Source: Pasteurella oralis (lineage in GTDB: Bacteria > Pseudomonadota > Gammaproteobacteria > Enterobacterales > Pasteurellaceae). From it: a stretch of DNA of 64,000 nucleotides. Positions 16,221 through 24,053 of this stretch are shown in pieces (the first letter of the stretch is position 1; every line of letters begins with the position of its first letter). The stretch is taken from the NCBI RefSeq assembly GCF_002850605.1, contig NZ_NXGB01000007.1:1-64000 (forward strand), written 5' to 3'. Under the pieces are notes generated by a model that saw only the letters and a program-made list of their open reading frames with translations, ran no database searches and was not told where the DNA came from. Position numbers and translations under genes: made by a program.

Positions 16221-16904
16221 CTAGAGATATTTTTTGAAATTAGCTGAAGTTAATGCGATTGTTAAACCAAACAGTAATGCTGCTGGAATTAAAATAATGT
16301 TAGGATGGATTGAAAAAGGGATGGAGAGATAAATAATCCAAGCTAGAATCATTGTGGGAAAAATAGCTCGTTTAGCATGATGGTATTTAAATGCGGATTC
16401 TCGACCAACGCCAAAGCGGCGTATATCTCGTTGTACTAAGCCATCAATAAATCCAACAATTGCAGCTAGAACAAACAAAGGACTTGTTAAAATAATAATT
16501 AATAATCTAATCACAAAAGTAATAATGACATAAAGTGTTGATTCAACATAGGCACGGATATAATGGAATAACCAGATACCGATCTCAGATTGATGTGGAT
16601 TATTCAGCCAACGCTGAATACCTGTTTTAATGAAAAGCCAGTTATATAAGATTGTAATCGTATTTTCAGCTAATGATACAGGATAACTGTAAATCAAACT
16701 ATATTGGAATTCTGCAGAAAACCAGCTAAATTCTTCTTGCATTACGCGTTTGCTATGCAAATGTCCTTCTTCTGGCCACAGAAAAGTAATGCAAAGCCAC
16801 TCTATTAAAATACTTAAAAATAATGAAAGAATCACTGTTTTTACAATATTACAAAGTGTACTTGATTTACGTTTGGGATTTGTATGCTCAACGGTGCCAC
16901 TCAT
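16221..16904 (-). CDS. ICE membrane protein, TIGR03747 type
   Basis: A 227-aa protein with about five TM segments and the motifs ESTLYVIITFVIRLLIIILT, FIDGLVQRDIRRFGVGRESA and YHHAKRA of this family. It follows the TraD and 115-aa genes with one base of overlap. A 125-bp gap then separates it from the RAQPRD gene, so a secondary promoter may lie there. Confidence 0.9.
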   Translation of the reverse strand: MSGTVEHTNPKRKSSTLCNIVKTVILSLFLSILIEWLCITFLWPEEGHLHSKRVMQEEFSWFSAEFQYSLIYSYPVSLAENTITILYNWLFIKTGIQRWLNNPHQSEIGIWLFHYIRAYVESTLYVIITFVIRLLIIILTSPLFVLAAIVGFIDGLVQRDIRRFGVGRESAFKYHHAKRAIFPTMILAWIIYLSIPFSIHPNIILIPAALLFGLTIALTSANFKKYL

Positions 16905-17251
16905 TATTGTACTTGCTCCTGCGACAGTAATTCACATTGTATGAAAAGCTCACCTTTAAATTGTTTTTTAAATGAAATCCAAAAAGCAAAGTAGTTAGCG
17001 GGTAAGCTCTCTTTCTCTAATTCAGAGGAAGAGTCTGTATGTTGATACAATTCAATATCATATTGTTGTAAATAATCTGCAAGTTGATGAAGTGAACATT
17101 GATGTGTTTCCCAATATGGAAAAATGTTGTCAATGAAAAATTGTAAGCGTTCTGAGTCGCATTCTCCTTGACTTGAACAGAAAAAATATGGACTATCTTG
17201 AGATAAATTAATATAACAATCAGGCATATTAATGATGAGTTGTGTTATCAT
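16904..17251 (-). CDS. Small ICE protein between TraD and TIGR03747 (115 aa)
   Basis: A soluble, acidic protein (CSSQGECDSERLQFFIDNIF, TDSSSELEKESLPANYFAFW) with no signal peptide. It overlaps the traD end by 23 bases and the next gene by one base, so it is translated with them. A start at the internal Met9 is also possible. The family is not recognised; coupling to TraD suggests a cytoplasmic transfer accessory. Confidence 0.65.
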   Translation of the reverse strand: MITQLIINMPDCYINLSQDSPYFFCSSQGECDSERLQFFIDNIFPYWETHQCSLHQLADYLQQYDIELYQHTDSSSELEKESLPANYFAFWISFKKQFKGELFIQCELLSQEQVQ

Positions 17252-19385
17252 GATGCTCCTTTAAAATAGTATTTTTGGTCAGCTCTTCAAAAGCTTCAAC
17301 TGCTTCTTTATTTGGTTGATAGTGATGCACTCCCTCCCACCAGACTTCACTACTTGAATAGGTATTTTGCATATATTGTGCAAGTTGTTGTAAAGACGAA
17401 GGCATCATGTCATCTTTATCTTCTATTGGGAGTGGTATTCTGATTTTCCATAGTTGACTGCCTTCAATTAGGGCAAATGCTTGCCCTTTGGGGAGATTAG
17501 TAATATCGGCAGGAGAAAGCATTGGTTTTGATTTAATAGTGACACGATCACCCGTATTAGAACCAAAATCTTTTTCAGAAGTGGGGTCGTTATTATCGGT
17601 TGTACTTGAAAGTGCCATGACTTCATAAATGCTGACTTCATGTAAATTTTTGGTTAATACTTCGGCTGTAGCTTGCTCTTTGACGCGTAGCATAATTAAT
17701 GAATTAAAGTTTCCAACAATCTGTCCTGCTTTGGCTGAATCACCAATACGTGCTTTTATATCAGAAATGGTTTGTGTATATGCTGTTACTTGTACACCTG
17801 CACCTCCGCCTTTGTTAATAAGTGGAATAAACTCATCACCAATTAGCTCATTAAATTCATCACAATGGACGTTAATTGCAATTTTACTTTGTGTATTTTC
17901 TAGTGCGGGTAATCCTTCATTGATGCCAAACTTATAGATATGTCCTGCGATTGATACCAAATCAGCAAACATGGAATTTCCTACTGCGGCAGCAACAGTA
18001 AGATCAGATAATGCATCTAAACCAATATATACAATACCTCGTTTGCGAATAACTTCTTCCCAGTCAAAAATAGGGCGCGTATCAAGAATATCACTGTAAT
18101 TTGGTGATAATAATTCTGCGACTTTTCCAGAAGTCAATTTTTCAAGGAGAGGTAATAAAGAGGCGACTATTTTATCAAAATATGTCTTATCGTAACGTAC
18201 AGCACTACATAAACCATCTAAGACAGGATCGAAAATTTGATTATCTCGTATGTATTGATCGACAGCAATAACCATTTGATTACGTCCTTTCATCGCAAGA
18301 GAGAGATTTTTTTGATCAATACTTGTTGCAGCCTCGGCGATCACTGACCAAATTTGTTTGTCTTTTCTATCAAAAAATGCTTTAGCATATTCTAAAAATA
18401 GTGAATCTATACTGCGTACATAACGAGCAATTTGTTCATAATTAGGGCGCAAACCCAATTCAACTAATGCTCGAGAAATAATGTTGACAAACCGCCAAGC
18501 AAATTCTTTAAATGCGGCAGAATTTCCAGCACCGCTTAGCTGACCAGAAATCCTTGATGCGACTTCAGTAATTTTATTAAAGCGGCCTACAGCGTTGTAA
18601 CGAGCAGAGATTTCAGGCCAACCTAGATGAAAGACATAAAACTCTTTATCGCGTCCTGCTCGCTTTGCTTCAGCGTACATTCTTTTTAGAATATCCGCAT
18701 CACCTTTAGGGTCAAAGAAGATAACGACCTCACGCTCATTAAATGTTCGCCCACGATGAATATCTTGTGTGATCAAAAGTTCAGCAAGACGTGTTTTACC
18801 GACTCGCGTCGTCCCTAATACTAACATGTGACCGACTCGACTGCTCGTAGGAATCGTGACGTTTACTTCATTAGGCTCAATACCATGTATAGCTGGAATG
18901 CCTTCAACAGGTGGCAAGGGGCGAAATGGATTTAACCAATTGTCTTTTACTGTTAATTTTGCAATCCAACTCTCTTCATGTTTCTTTTCAAATTCTCGTG
19001 CCCAAGCGTACCATTTAGATGGTCGAATATAATGTTCAGCATTTTGTTGGAAGCAATCATGTAAACGTTGAGTGTGTTTTTGTCCCCATTGAAATCCTTT
19101 ACCTAAGAATAGGAATTTACGTCCAACAGGGATTTGTTTACTTGATAATGCATAGAAAGTAAGACGACGTAAATTTCGTTGATAGCGGATAATTTTGTAT
19201 CCTTCAAATCCTCGTTTCATTCCTAAAGCAAAAAAGCCTGCTGCAAGGCCATAGCCGACAGTTGGTCGTAAAGCAATAGCCCAAGGTGCAACAATACATA
19301 ATATTCCTGCAACAGTACATATCGCCGTAGTATAAAGTTCCACAGGTGGTCGTAATAATGCTTCCACTAAATGTTTATTACTCAC
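17229..19385 (-). CDS. traD: Type IV coupling protein TraD (TIGR03743, SXT/TOL subfamily)
   Basis: A 718-aa ATPase that brings the relaxosome to the secretion channel. Two N-terminal TM segments (AICTVAGILCIVAPWAIALR and the next) precede the motor. Walker A is LGTTRVGKTRLAE at ~residue 192 and Walker B is EVVIFFDPKGDADI; a later conserved block is INVHCDEFNELIGDEFIP. Its start overlaps the TIGR03765 stop by four bases. Confidence 0.95.
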   Translation of the reverse strand: MSNKHLVEALLRPPVELYTTAICTVAGILCIVAPWAIALRPTVGYGLAAGFFALGMKRGFEGYKIIRYQRNLRRLTFYALSSKQIPVGRKFLFLGKGFQWGQKHTQRLHDCFQQNAEHYIRPSKWYAWAREFEKKHEESWIAKLTVKDNWLNPFRPLPPVEGIPAIHGIEPNEVNVTIPTSSRVGHMLVLGTTRVGKTRLAELLITQDIHRGRTFNEREVVIFFDPKGDADILKRMYAEAKRAGRDKEFYVFHLGWPEISARYNAVGRFNKITEVASRISGQLSGAGNSAAFKEFAWRFVNIISRALVELGLRPNYEQIARYVRSIDSLFLEYAKAFFDRKDKQIWSVIAEAATSIDQKNLSLAMKGRNQMVIAVDQYIRDNQIFDPVLDGLCSAVRYDKTYFDKIVASLLPLLEKLTSGKVAELLSPNYSDILDTRPIFDWEEVIRKRGIVYIGLDALSDLTVAAAVGNSMFADLVSIAGHIYKFGINEGLPALENTQSKIAINVHCDEFNELIGDEFIPLINKGGGAGVQVTAYTQTISDIKARIGDSAKAGQIVGNFNSLIMLRVKEQATAEVLTKNLHEVSIYEVMALSSTTDNNDPTSEKDFGSNTGDRVTIKSKPMLSPADITNLPKGQAFALIEGSQLWKIRIPLPIEDKDDMMPSSLQQLAQYMQNTYSSSEVWWEGVHHYQPNKEAVEAFEELTKNTILKEHHDNTTHH

Positions 19386-19909
19386 TGGAAAAGTCCTTCA
19401 GATGTAATTAGTAATGGATAATGAAAAATGCCTAATCTATCAGCTAAACTATCTGCTACAACGGGCATTAATTCTAAACCCTGTGCTATTTGGCGTAGTG
19501 TATTTAATTCATTAAGTGTATTAACGTTAATAATTAAACCTGTGGCTCCCATATTTATTAAATTTGTTTTATTTTTTTCTAGCCATTGTATTGAGGTTTG
19601 ATCGTAACCAATTAAAAAAAGAGGAATAGCACCAGGCAAGGGAAGTGATTTCGTCTCAATCTTTCCTACAGACCATTTATGCGAAATAACGGGTAGTAAG
19701 AGTTCTTCTGATAGAATTTGAGGAATTGCATCTGGGTGCTGAGGTGCATCATCAGTATGGATTGGTTGAATACTTTCGTAGAATCGTACTGCACTTTCTC
19801 CACCGAGATCTGCGATGACATGAAGTTTTGCTTGAACATTGAAGCAATATAATGTGCTTAACAGAAATAACGTACTGAGTTTGAGGTTGCTTTTAATCAA
19901 AAGTAACAT
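19382..19909 (-). CDS. ICE protein, TIGR03765 (PFL_4695) type
   Basis: A 175-aa secreted protein. The signal peptide MLLLIKSNLKLSTLFLLSTL ends before KLHVIADLGGESAVRFYESI, the family's opening block; LPVVSHKW- and MGATGLIINV-like blocks follow. The ATG at 19909 is preferred over an in-frame TTG at 19930. It is periplasmic, of unknown role, and always precedes traD in this type of element. Confidence 0.85.
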   Translation of the reverse strand: MLLLIKSNLKLSTLFLLSTLYCFNVQAKLHVIADLGGESAVRFYESIQPIHTDDAPQHPDAIPQILSEELLLPVISHKWSVGKIETKSLPLPGAIPLFLIGYDQTSIQWLEKNKTNLINMGATGLIINVNTLNELNTLRQIAQGLELMPVVADSLADRLGIFHYPLLITSEGLFQ

Positions 19910-19941
19910 ATTTTTAGGTCCGAATGTCAAAGAGTGTTAAA

Positions 19942-20586
19942 TCAAGGTATTATCCAAACGATATTTATATTGGGTTGAATCCAAATAGTCGATTGCGCAT
20001 TAGCGATTAATTTATTTTTGTTATAACGCTGCTTTTGAAAAGTGAGAAAATCATTAACTGACATTTTTTTCTTCATGCCGTTTAGGCGCATATTTCTGAT
20101 ATCTTCTTTTGTTGATTTACCATGCAATGCACGATAAAGACCGTCTAGACCGATGTTATGTGCGATATAGAGGTTTTCGTCAGTTTGTTGAATTTTTCGT
20201 TCTGCAAATTTTTTGAGATGAAATTGGGCTAATAAGCCTATTGCTAATGTGTTTATACGTTTATTACGACGAGGATCATGAGGCTTATTGCGATTTTCAG
20301 ATGTGACTAATTGCATACCTATATCATGTCCTTCTTTTGTTTGCGCGAGAAAATTCCATGTTTTAACTGTAAATTGCCCAACACCGACCGCTCCTGTTGG
20401 CGATATTTTTCCGTTCCAGCCATCTTCCATTTTTATTAAACCACGTAACATGCTTTCACTTACATTATAGGTATTTGCGGTTTCTGTGATATATCTTTCG
20501 ATTTCTTGGTCAAATCCATTAAATGCGTTAGTGTTTTGACTGAACAATAGTAAATAAAATAATCCTAATAGGTAAATTTTAACCAT
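19942..20586 (-). CDS. VirB1-like lytic transglycosylase
   Basis: A 214-aa exported SLT-domain protein. Catalytic Glu lies in LIKMEDGWNGK, followed by SPTGAVGVGQFTVKTWNFLA and later AHNIGLDGLYRALHG, the order of motifs I to III of family-1 transglycosylases. It cleaves peptidoglycan for passage of the T4SS. It overlaps the TIGR03759 gene by 22 bases. The ICE thus encodes two peptidoglycan hydrolases, this one and the lysozyme domain at 2735-4693. Confidence 0.9.
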   Translation of the reverse strand: MVKIYLLGLFYLLLFSQNTNAFNGFDQEIERYITETANTYNVSESMLRGLIKMEDGWNGKISPTGAVGVGQFTVKTWNFLAQTKEGHDIGMQLVTSENRNKPHDPRRNKRINTLAIGLLAQFHLKKFAERKIQQTDENLYIAHNIGLDGLYRALHGKSTKEDIRNMRLNGMKKKMSVNDFLTFQKQRYNKNKLIANAQSTIWIQPNINIVWIIP

Positions 20587-21290
20587 TGCCCATCTCCAGT
20601 CACTTGAAATGCTACAGGTATTTTTCCTTTGGCATATTTGAACCAGTATCCTTGATCGTGATTTAGCGTAATTTGTCTGCTTTTCACTTTTTCAATATCG
20701 ATTTTGTTTTTTAGAGCCCAATCTCTAATTTTGTCATCATTATTTTCACTATCAATAAGATAAATATCGACATTTTTATCATTGATAAAATTCAATAAAC
20801 GAACCAGATCTTTATCACAGCTATTACAATCTATTTTTGTAAAATAAATGAGATGATCAGCTTCAGCGGTTTTTTGTGTTTGGTCTCCAACTTTAAAAGG
20901 AAGGAGTCCAGGATAGAGCTTTTCAAAAGCTTGTGAATATGCGATTTGGAATGCAAATTCTTTTTCTACGCGTTGATACTCTTTTTTAGCGAGTAATTCA
21001 GCATAACGTTTACGTTCAGCATTTGTTGTTGCTTCAACCCCTAACATTGTGAGAGGGTCCAAATTGGGGCTCCATATTCCTCTTGCACTTTTTTTTAGTT
21101 CTTCATATTTTGCCCATTCTTCTTGTGTCAATCCCCATTCTGACCATCTATCAGTAGTATTTTGTTGATTTGTATTTTGCGTTAAAACATGTTGATTAAT
21201 CGTATTAGTGATAGCGGATTGTTGTGTATTTTCTGCATTAATTGTCAGTGAGCATGATGCTAATAAGATAAATGTTATTCGTTTCATCAT
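20565..21290 (-). CDS. ICE protein, TIGR03759 type, with a thioredoxin-like CxxC
   Basis: A 241-aa secreted protein with a signal peptide, then the family block WSEWGLTQEEWAKYEELKKS and SPNLDPLTMLGVEATTNAER. The C-terminal third is thioredoxin-like: IYFTKIDCNSCDKDLVRLLN holds a CxxC, and VDIYLIDSENNDDKIRDWAL the following strand and helix. A periplasmic disulfide or assembly role is inferred. It could serve the cysteine-rich TraU-like protein. Confidence 0.85.
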   Translation of the reverse strand: MMKRITFILLASCSLTINAENTQQSAITNTINQHVLTQNTNQQNTTDRWSEWGLTQEEWAKYEELKKSARGIWSPNLDPLTMLGVEATTNAERKRYAELLAKKEYQRVEKEFAFQIAYSQAFEKLYPGLLPFKVGDQTQKTAEADHLIYFTKIDCNSCDKDLVRLLNFINDKNVDIYLIDSENNDDKIRDWALKNKIDIEKVKSRQITLNHDQGYWFKYAKGKIPVAFQVTGDGQWLKFTY

Positions 21291-21299
21291 ATTTAGTTC

Positions 21300-21944
21300 C
21301 TATTCATGTTCAGAATAATCAGTTTTTGATGATGATTGGATCACTGTTCTAGGCTCAACTGGGGGAGGTAGTACCGTGCGTCCTTTAAAACATACTTGTC
21401 TTAGGGTGTCGTTTACTGTCAATTGATATGCTTCACCTGCGAGCATTTGAAGTGCATCTCTTAGACGCATTGAGCCAAATTTATAGTGTACTTTAGGTAA
21501 TTGGCGATCAAATAATGTGAGTACTTCTTTGTCTGCTGACTGACAGAGAATGTAACCTGTATCTTTGAGGGTATAGTTAATTCCCTGTTTAACATTTAAA
21601 GTGTATTTTTTGTTTTTATTGACTGGAATATTGATATTCACTAACTGATCGAGTAAATATTTTTGGCCGCCAATTGGTGTACTTGTAACTAATGTATAGC
21701 GACCGTATCGAATGACTTCTGGATATTCTTCATAAGATGTTAAATAAATATCTTTATCGACAATACGATAATTATCATTCATTGATACTGTATTATTGGT
21801 GACTGTTGGGGGACTAATTTCAACAGTAGTAGGAAGGATAGATGAGAGATTGTCCTCATTTTTAATAGTTACTTTCTGAGTGTGCGCGCAGCCAGTGAAT
21901 ATTGTTGTGCATAGCAATGTAGTGATAACTGTCAATTTATTCAT
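21300..21944 (-). CDS. PilL N-terminal-type lipoprotein (TIGR03748)
   Basis: A 214-aa lipoprotein with lipobox FTGC at ~16-19. The PilL block YEVIRYGRYTLV-like segment (EYPEVIRYGRYTLVTS) and KFGSMRLRDALQMLAGEAYQ are clear. In larger islands PilL starts a type IV pilus cluster. Here only this N-terminal-type gene is present, and it opens the transfer operon. Confidence 0.85.
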   Translation of the reverse strand: MNKLTVITTLLCTTIFTGCAHTQKVTIKNEDNLSSILPTTVEISPPTVTNNTVSMNDNYRIVDKDIYLTSYEEYPEVIRYGRYTLVTSTPIGGQKYLLDQLVNINIPVNKNKKYTLNVKQGINYTLKDTGYILCQSADKEVLTLFDRQLPKVHYKFGSMRLRDALQMLAGEAYQLTVNDTLRQVCFKGRTVLPPPVEPRTVIQSSSKTDYSEHE

Positions 21945-22065
21945 AAATATAATTACCTGTTTAGCTGAAAAACAGAATTACTATGCAGAAAATTCATTTA
22001 TTTTTTAAGAATAAAATCGACTAAGAATTTGAATAATTTAAAAATAGGGGAGAGTTGAGAAAGAG

Positions 22066-22092
22066 AAAGTGCGATCAATTGATCGCACTTTT
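22066..22092. terminator. Perfect palindromic terminator upstream of the transfer operon
   Basis: AAAGTGCGATC and GATCGCACTTT flank AATT in a perfect palindrome with A/T runs on both sides. On the minus strand it would end transcripts from the two small membrane genes before pilL. Its arm differs by one base from the uptake core AAGTGCGGT. Confidence 0.6.
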
Positions 22093-22121
22093 AGATGGGT
22101 GGTCGAGGTTTAAGTGATAAA

Positions 22122-22229
22122 CTAACGTGATTTTGTTAATTCATCCCAATTGGCCCAGATGATGAGACCAAGAAACCCCCCTATTCCTAATGTAATAGAT
22201 CCTGTTACTAGGATGAGTGGCCAATTCAT
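22122..22229 (-). CDS. 35-aa single-pass membrane protein
   Basis: A short reading frame encodes MNWPLILVTGSITLGIGGFL, then a continuation of the TM helix and a polar end WDELTKSR. A strong RBS, GGAGGG, lies six bases before the ATG. It follows the 83-aa membrane protein gene by 17 bases and precedes the palindromic terminator. No family assigned. The RBS and the clean helix make it likely real. Confidence 0.6.
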   Translation of the reverse strand: MNWPLILVTGSITLGIGGFLGLIIWANWDELTKSR

Positions 22230-22246
22230 AAGCCCTCCAGTAAATG

Positions 22247-22498
22247 CTATTTTTGCTCTACTTTATCCGCTATATAAGCAAATAATTGGCCAAAAGTCCA
22301 TAGAATTAAACCAAAAGCAATGATGATTAAGCCTTCGATTCTATCAATAGCATCATTTGGCACTACGATACCAATCAGACCTGCTCCAGCAAGTGTACCT
22401 GCTTTACGTAGGTCATCACCAATGCGTTTGCATGTATTGGCATGGATATTTTTGAGCTTTATTTTAGCTTTAATTGATTTAAAAAATGCGTACAACAT
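22247..22498 (-). CDS. Small membrane protein (83 aa)
   Basis: The ATG at 22498 has AAAGGAG upstream and is preferred over an in-frame start five codons earlier. A basic amphipathic N-terminus (FFKSIKAKIKLKNIHANTCK) precedes two hydrophobic segments (AGTLAGAGLIGIVVPND, IIIAFGLILWTFGQLFAYIA). It is placed between the DUF3577 and 35-aa genes. Family not recognised. Confidence 0.65.
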   Translation of the reverse strand: MLYAFFKSIKAKIKLKNIHANTCKRIGDDLRKAGTLAGAGLIGIVVPNDAIDRIEGLIIIAFGLILWTFGQLFAYIADKVEQK

Positions 22499-22529
22499 AA
22501 CCGCTCCTTTCAAATTATAAAGTAAAAGA

Positions 22530-22558
22530 AACCTATAATCTTGTGATGATTATAGGTT
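22530..22558. terminator. Hairpin between DUF3577 and the 83-aa gene
   Basis: AACCTATAATC and GATTATAGGTT form an 11-bp stem with a 7-nt loop. On the minus strand it is followed by TCTTTTACTTT, a weak U-tract, so it may be a partial terminator or attenuator within the operon. Confidence 0.5.
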
Positions 22559-22567
22559 TTAAGTTAA

Positions 22568-23035
22568 TTATTCAGATGGTATGGGTTCATCTGGTTGTTC
22601 AAATTGTTTAGGTTCATTAGTCTGTTTGGGTTCAGCTACTTTCTCTTGGTATTTTATTTCACCATCAATTTTAATTAACTTGATGCGAATTAAACGACCT
22701 TTTAAAGTAACGCCAACATCACCAACTTTATGGAATTTACTTTCTTTAGCATAAATAAAAGTGTCATACCATAAATCTGACATTACAAAAGAAATTAATA
22801 CTTTCTTTTTAGCCTTAACAGCTTCATCACATCTTAATATCAATTTTTCAGCTTCTTGACCCACTACATTCATATCGAAATAGCGAAATTCTGGTTCATT
22901 ACTCGAACCAACGAGAGCTGAAACACGGCAAGCAACAAAAGGTTGCCCCTTTTTGGGTTTAACTTGACGAATATCATTTAAATAACCGATACCTGATGTA
23001 TGAAGATTGAAGTAATTATTTTGTTGAGTAGTCAT
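22568..23035 (-). CDS. DUF3577 / STY4534-family ICE replication protein
   Basis: A 155-aa soluble protein with the family start NYFNLHTSGIGYLNDIRQVK, then FVACRVSALVGSS and DVGVTLKGRLIRIKLIK. It ends in a proline- and glutamate-rich tail. The fold is probably an SSB-like OB-fold and the family is linked to ICE replication. It has structured leader 4 and follows the 67-aa gene, in the unit that begins with repeat copy 2. Confidence 0.8.
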   Translation of the reverse strand: MTTQQNNYFNLHTSGIGYLNDIRQVKPKKGQPFVACRVSALVGSSNEPEFRYFDMNVVGQEAEKLILRCDEAVKAKKKVLISFVMSDLWYDTFIYAKESKFHKVGDVGVTLKGRLIRIKLIKIDGEIKYQEKVAEPKQTNEPKQFEQPDEPIPSE

Positions 23036-23104
23036 CGTATTCTCCTAAATGTAAAAAAAGCGGAGAAACATTTCTACCCCAAACGGGAAAAATGTTTCCC
23101 GCAA
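23036..23104 (-). promoter_or_regulatory. Structured leader 4 (DUF3577) with RBS-sequestering alternative stem
   Basis: On the minus strand GCGGGAAACATTT (5' arm) contains a perfect hairpin CGGGAAA/TTTCCCG (23084-23101). It can instead pair with AAATGTTTCTCCGC (23060-23073). The latter's TTCTCC is complementary to GGAGAA of the gene's RBS, and AAATGT is complementary to ACATTT next to it. Free or blocked RBS therefore depends on which pairing forms. Confidence 0.55.
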
Positions 23105-23112
23105 GGGTTAAA

Positions 23113-23316
23113 TTAATTTGAGGCAAACCAACCATATTGTTGATCGTATAAATAGCAAAGGCTGAATCTTAAATTATCAACGTTTATATCGTTTTTATTA
23201 AGTTCAGACTTTAATTGTTCTAATGAGCAAATTTGCTCACCAACAGGCCATCTACCGTCAGTTGAAATAAAGTGAAAGGTTTTGCCATGGAAGTTTGTTC
23301 CTGAGATGAGTTTCAT
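23113..23316 (-). CDS. Small ICE protein of unknown function (67 aa)
   Basis: The protein starts MKLISGTNFHGKTFHFISTD and ends YDQQYGWFASN; it is soluble and mixed alpha/beta. GGAGA before 23316 sets the start. The frame stays open back into the 145-bp repeat, but that extension encodes the leader hairpin and is rejected. It is the first gene after repeat copy 2, as the 117-aa gene is after copy 1, though the two proteins are not similar. Confidence 0.55.
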   Translation of the reverse strand: MKLISGTNFHGKTFHFISTDGRWPVGEQICSLEQLKSELNKNDINVDNLRFSLCYLYDQQYGWFASN

Positions 23317-23385
23317 CTTGTTTCTCCAATAAAGCGGAGAAACATTTTTAACCTCTGTGGAAAATGAAAATGTTTTCCGCGAGGT
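23317..23385 (-). promoter_or_regulatory. Structured leader 5 (67-aa gene) with RBS-sequestering alternative stem
   Basis: On the minus strand GCGGAAAACATTTT (23367-23380) includes a hairpin GGAAAA/TTTTCC, enclosed by ACCTC/GAGGT. It can pair with AAAATGTTTCTCCGC (23334-23348). The segment GTTTCTCC of that arm is perfectly complementary to GGAGAAAC, which is the RBS. Both arms resemble leader 4 closely. Confidence 0.55.
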
Positions 23386-23394
23386 ATAAGGAAA

Positions 23395-23539
23395 GTGAAG
23401 GATGCATTCCCCATAATCGAAGATGGGAGCTCTTTTCAGAATGCTAAGAGACATTAAGTGAAACCTACTCATATGTAATGAGCCGTTGCTATTTCAAGGC
23501 TTCTGCAACTTTAAGTGCTATCAACGATAGCGGCTTAAA
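23395..23539 (-). repeat. 145-bp structured repeat, copy 2
   Basis: It matches copy 1 (1080-1224) at 136 of 145 positions without gaps. All stems are kept: GCATTC/GAATGC, CCCAT/ATGGG, CTCAT/ATGAG, AGCC/GGCT interleaved with GTTGC/GCAAC, and TTTAAG-T-GCTATC / GATAGC-GG-CTTAAA. Here the G23517-C23531 pair replaces A-T of copy 1. A candidate minus-strand promoter lies about 15 bp outside it, so the whole element would start the transcript of the 67-aa/DUF3577 genes. Confidence 0.8.
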
Positions 23540-23553
23540 TTTGATGTAAGTTT

Positions 23554-23583
23554 ATAATATGAACATAAAAAAAATAGTGTAAA
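23554..23583 (-). promoter_or_regulatory. Candidate promoter driving repeat copy 2 and the DUF3577 unit
   Basis: On the minus strand TTTACA (23578-23583) and TATTAT (23554-23559) are separated by 18 bp. Transcription would begin close to the terminal hairpin of the repeat. Confidence 0.45.
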
Positions 23584-23636
23584 TTAGATTTAAATTTGAG
23601 ATGGATTTTTTAGATAAAGTGAAACAAAAGAATAAA

Positions 23637-23657
23637 GGCAGTGAACATTTCACTGCC
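23637..23657. terminator. Strong hairpin, probable terminator
   Basis: GGCAGTGAA and TTCACTGCC form a perfect 9-bp stem around a 3-nt loop. On the minus strand it is followed by TTTATTCTTTTG, so it would end transcripts coming from repeat copy 3. Confidence 0.6.
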
Positions 23658-23931
23658 TCTAATAAGGATTGACAAACAATCAATGATAAGGTTGGTTGTA
23701 TAATATGACAATTGAAACAGTCATATTCTCGTCAAGATATTCCTATTTCATTCCACATATTATCCGATAACAAAGCAACCTTTTACCGGTAAAACGTGCA
23801 TTCCCTTGAATGCAAAAGGCACTCGTTTTTTCACCAGCGAGCTCTGGTAATGATAAGGTTGCAAATTGCAAAGAAAAAAAGATACTTTAGAAAATACATT
23901 GTTTTCTTTGCAATCGCTAAGTAAGATAAAA
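23658..23931 (-). other. Gene-poor stretch with degenerate repeat and Ash/Icd-like reading frame
   Basis: No convincing protein gene lies between the terminator and copy 3. Visible are a GCATTC-CCTT-GAATGC hairpin (23798-23813) followed by GAGCTCT, like a decayed copy of the repeat's start; a 13-bp direct repeat AATGATAAGGTTG (23682 and 23849); and an ATATGAC/GTCATAT hairpin. A 63-codon minus-strand frame (23951-23760) begins inside copy 3 with MGNAPFTFILLSD and ends KGMHVLPVKGCFVIG. It recalls, from memory, Ash/Icd-like frames of P4-type elements that overlap an immunity RNA. It lacks a good RBS. Confidence 0.4.
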
Positions 23932-23995
23932 GTGAAAGGTGCATTCCCCATAATCGAAGATGAGAGCTCTTTTCAGAATGCTAAGAGACATTAAT
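23932..23995 (-). repeat. 145-bp repeat, shortened copy 3
   Basis: The first ~64 bp of the element are present (GTGAAAGGTGCATTCCCCAT onward to GCTAAGAGACATTAA). The pseudoknot-like region and terminal hairpin are missing. The CCCAT/ATGGG hairpin has changed to ATGAG, weakening it. It lies between topB and the gene-poor stretch. Confidence 0.75.
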
Positions 23996-24053
23996 TGATT
24001 TGTTTTATTCTATCATTTTTAGTAAACAAGATCTATGCTAACTCCGTTAGGCA

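Noticed and set aside
22066-22092. Palindrome as two inverted uptake sequences
   Set aside because: The arms read AAGTGCGAT, one base off the core, so they are scored as a terminator only.
23317-23472. N-terminal extension of the 67-aa protein
   Set aside because: The extra 52 codons cover leader 5 and part of the 145-bp repeat; GGAGA marks the internal start.
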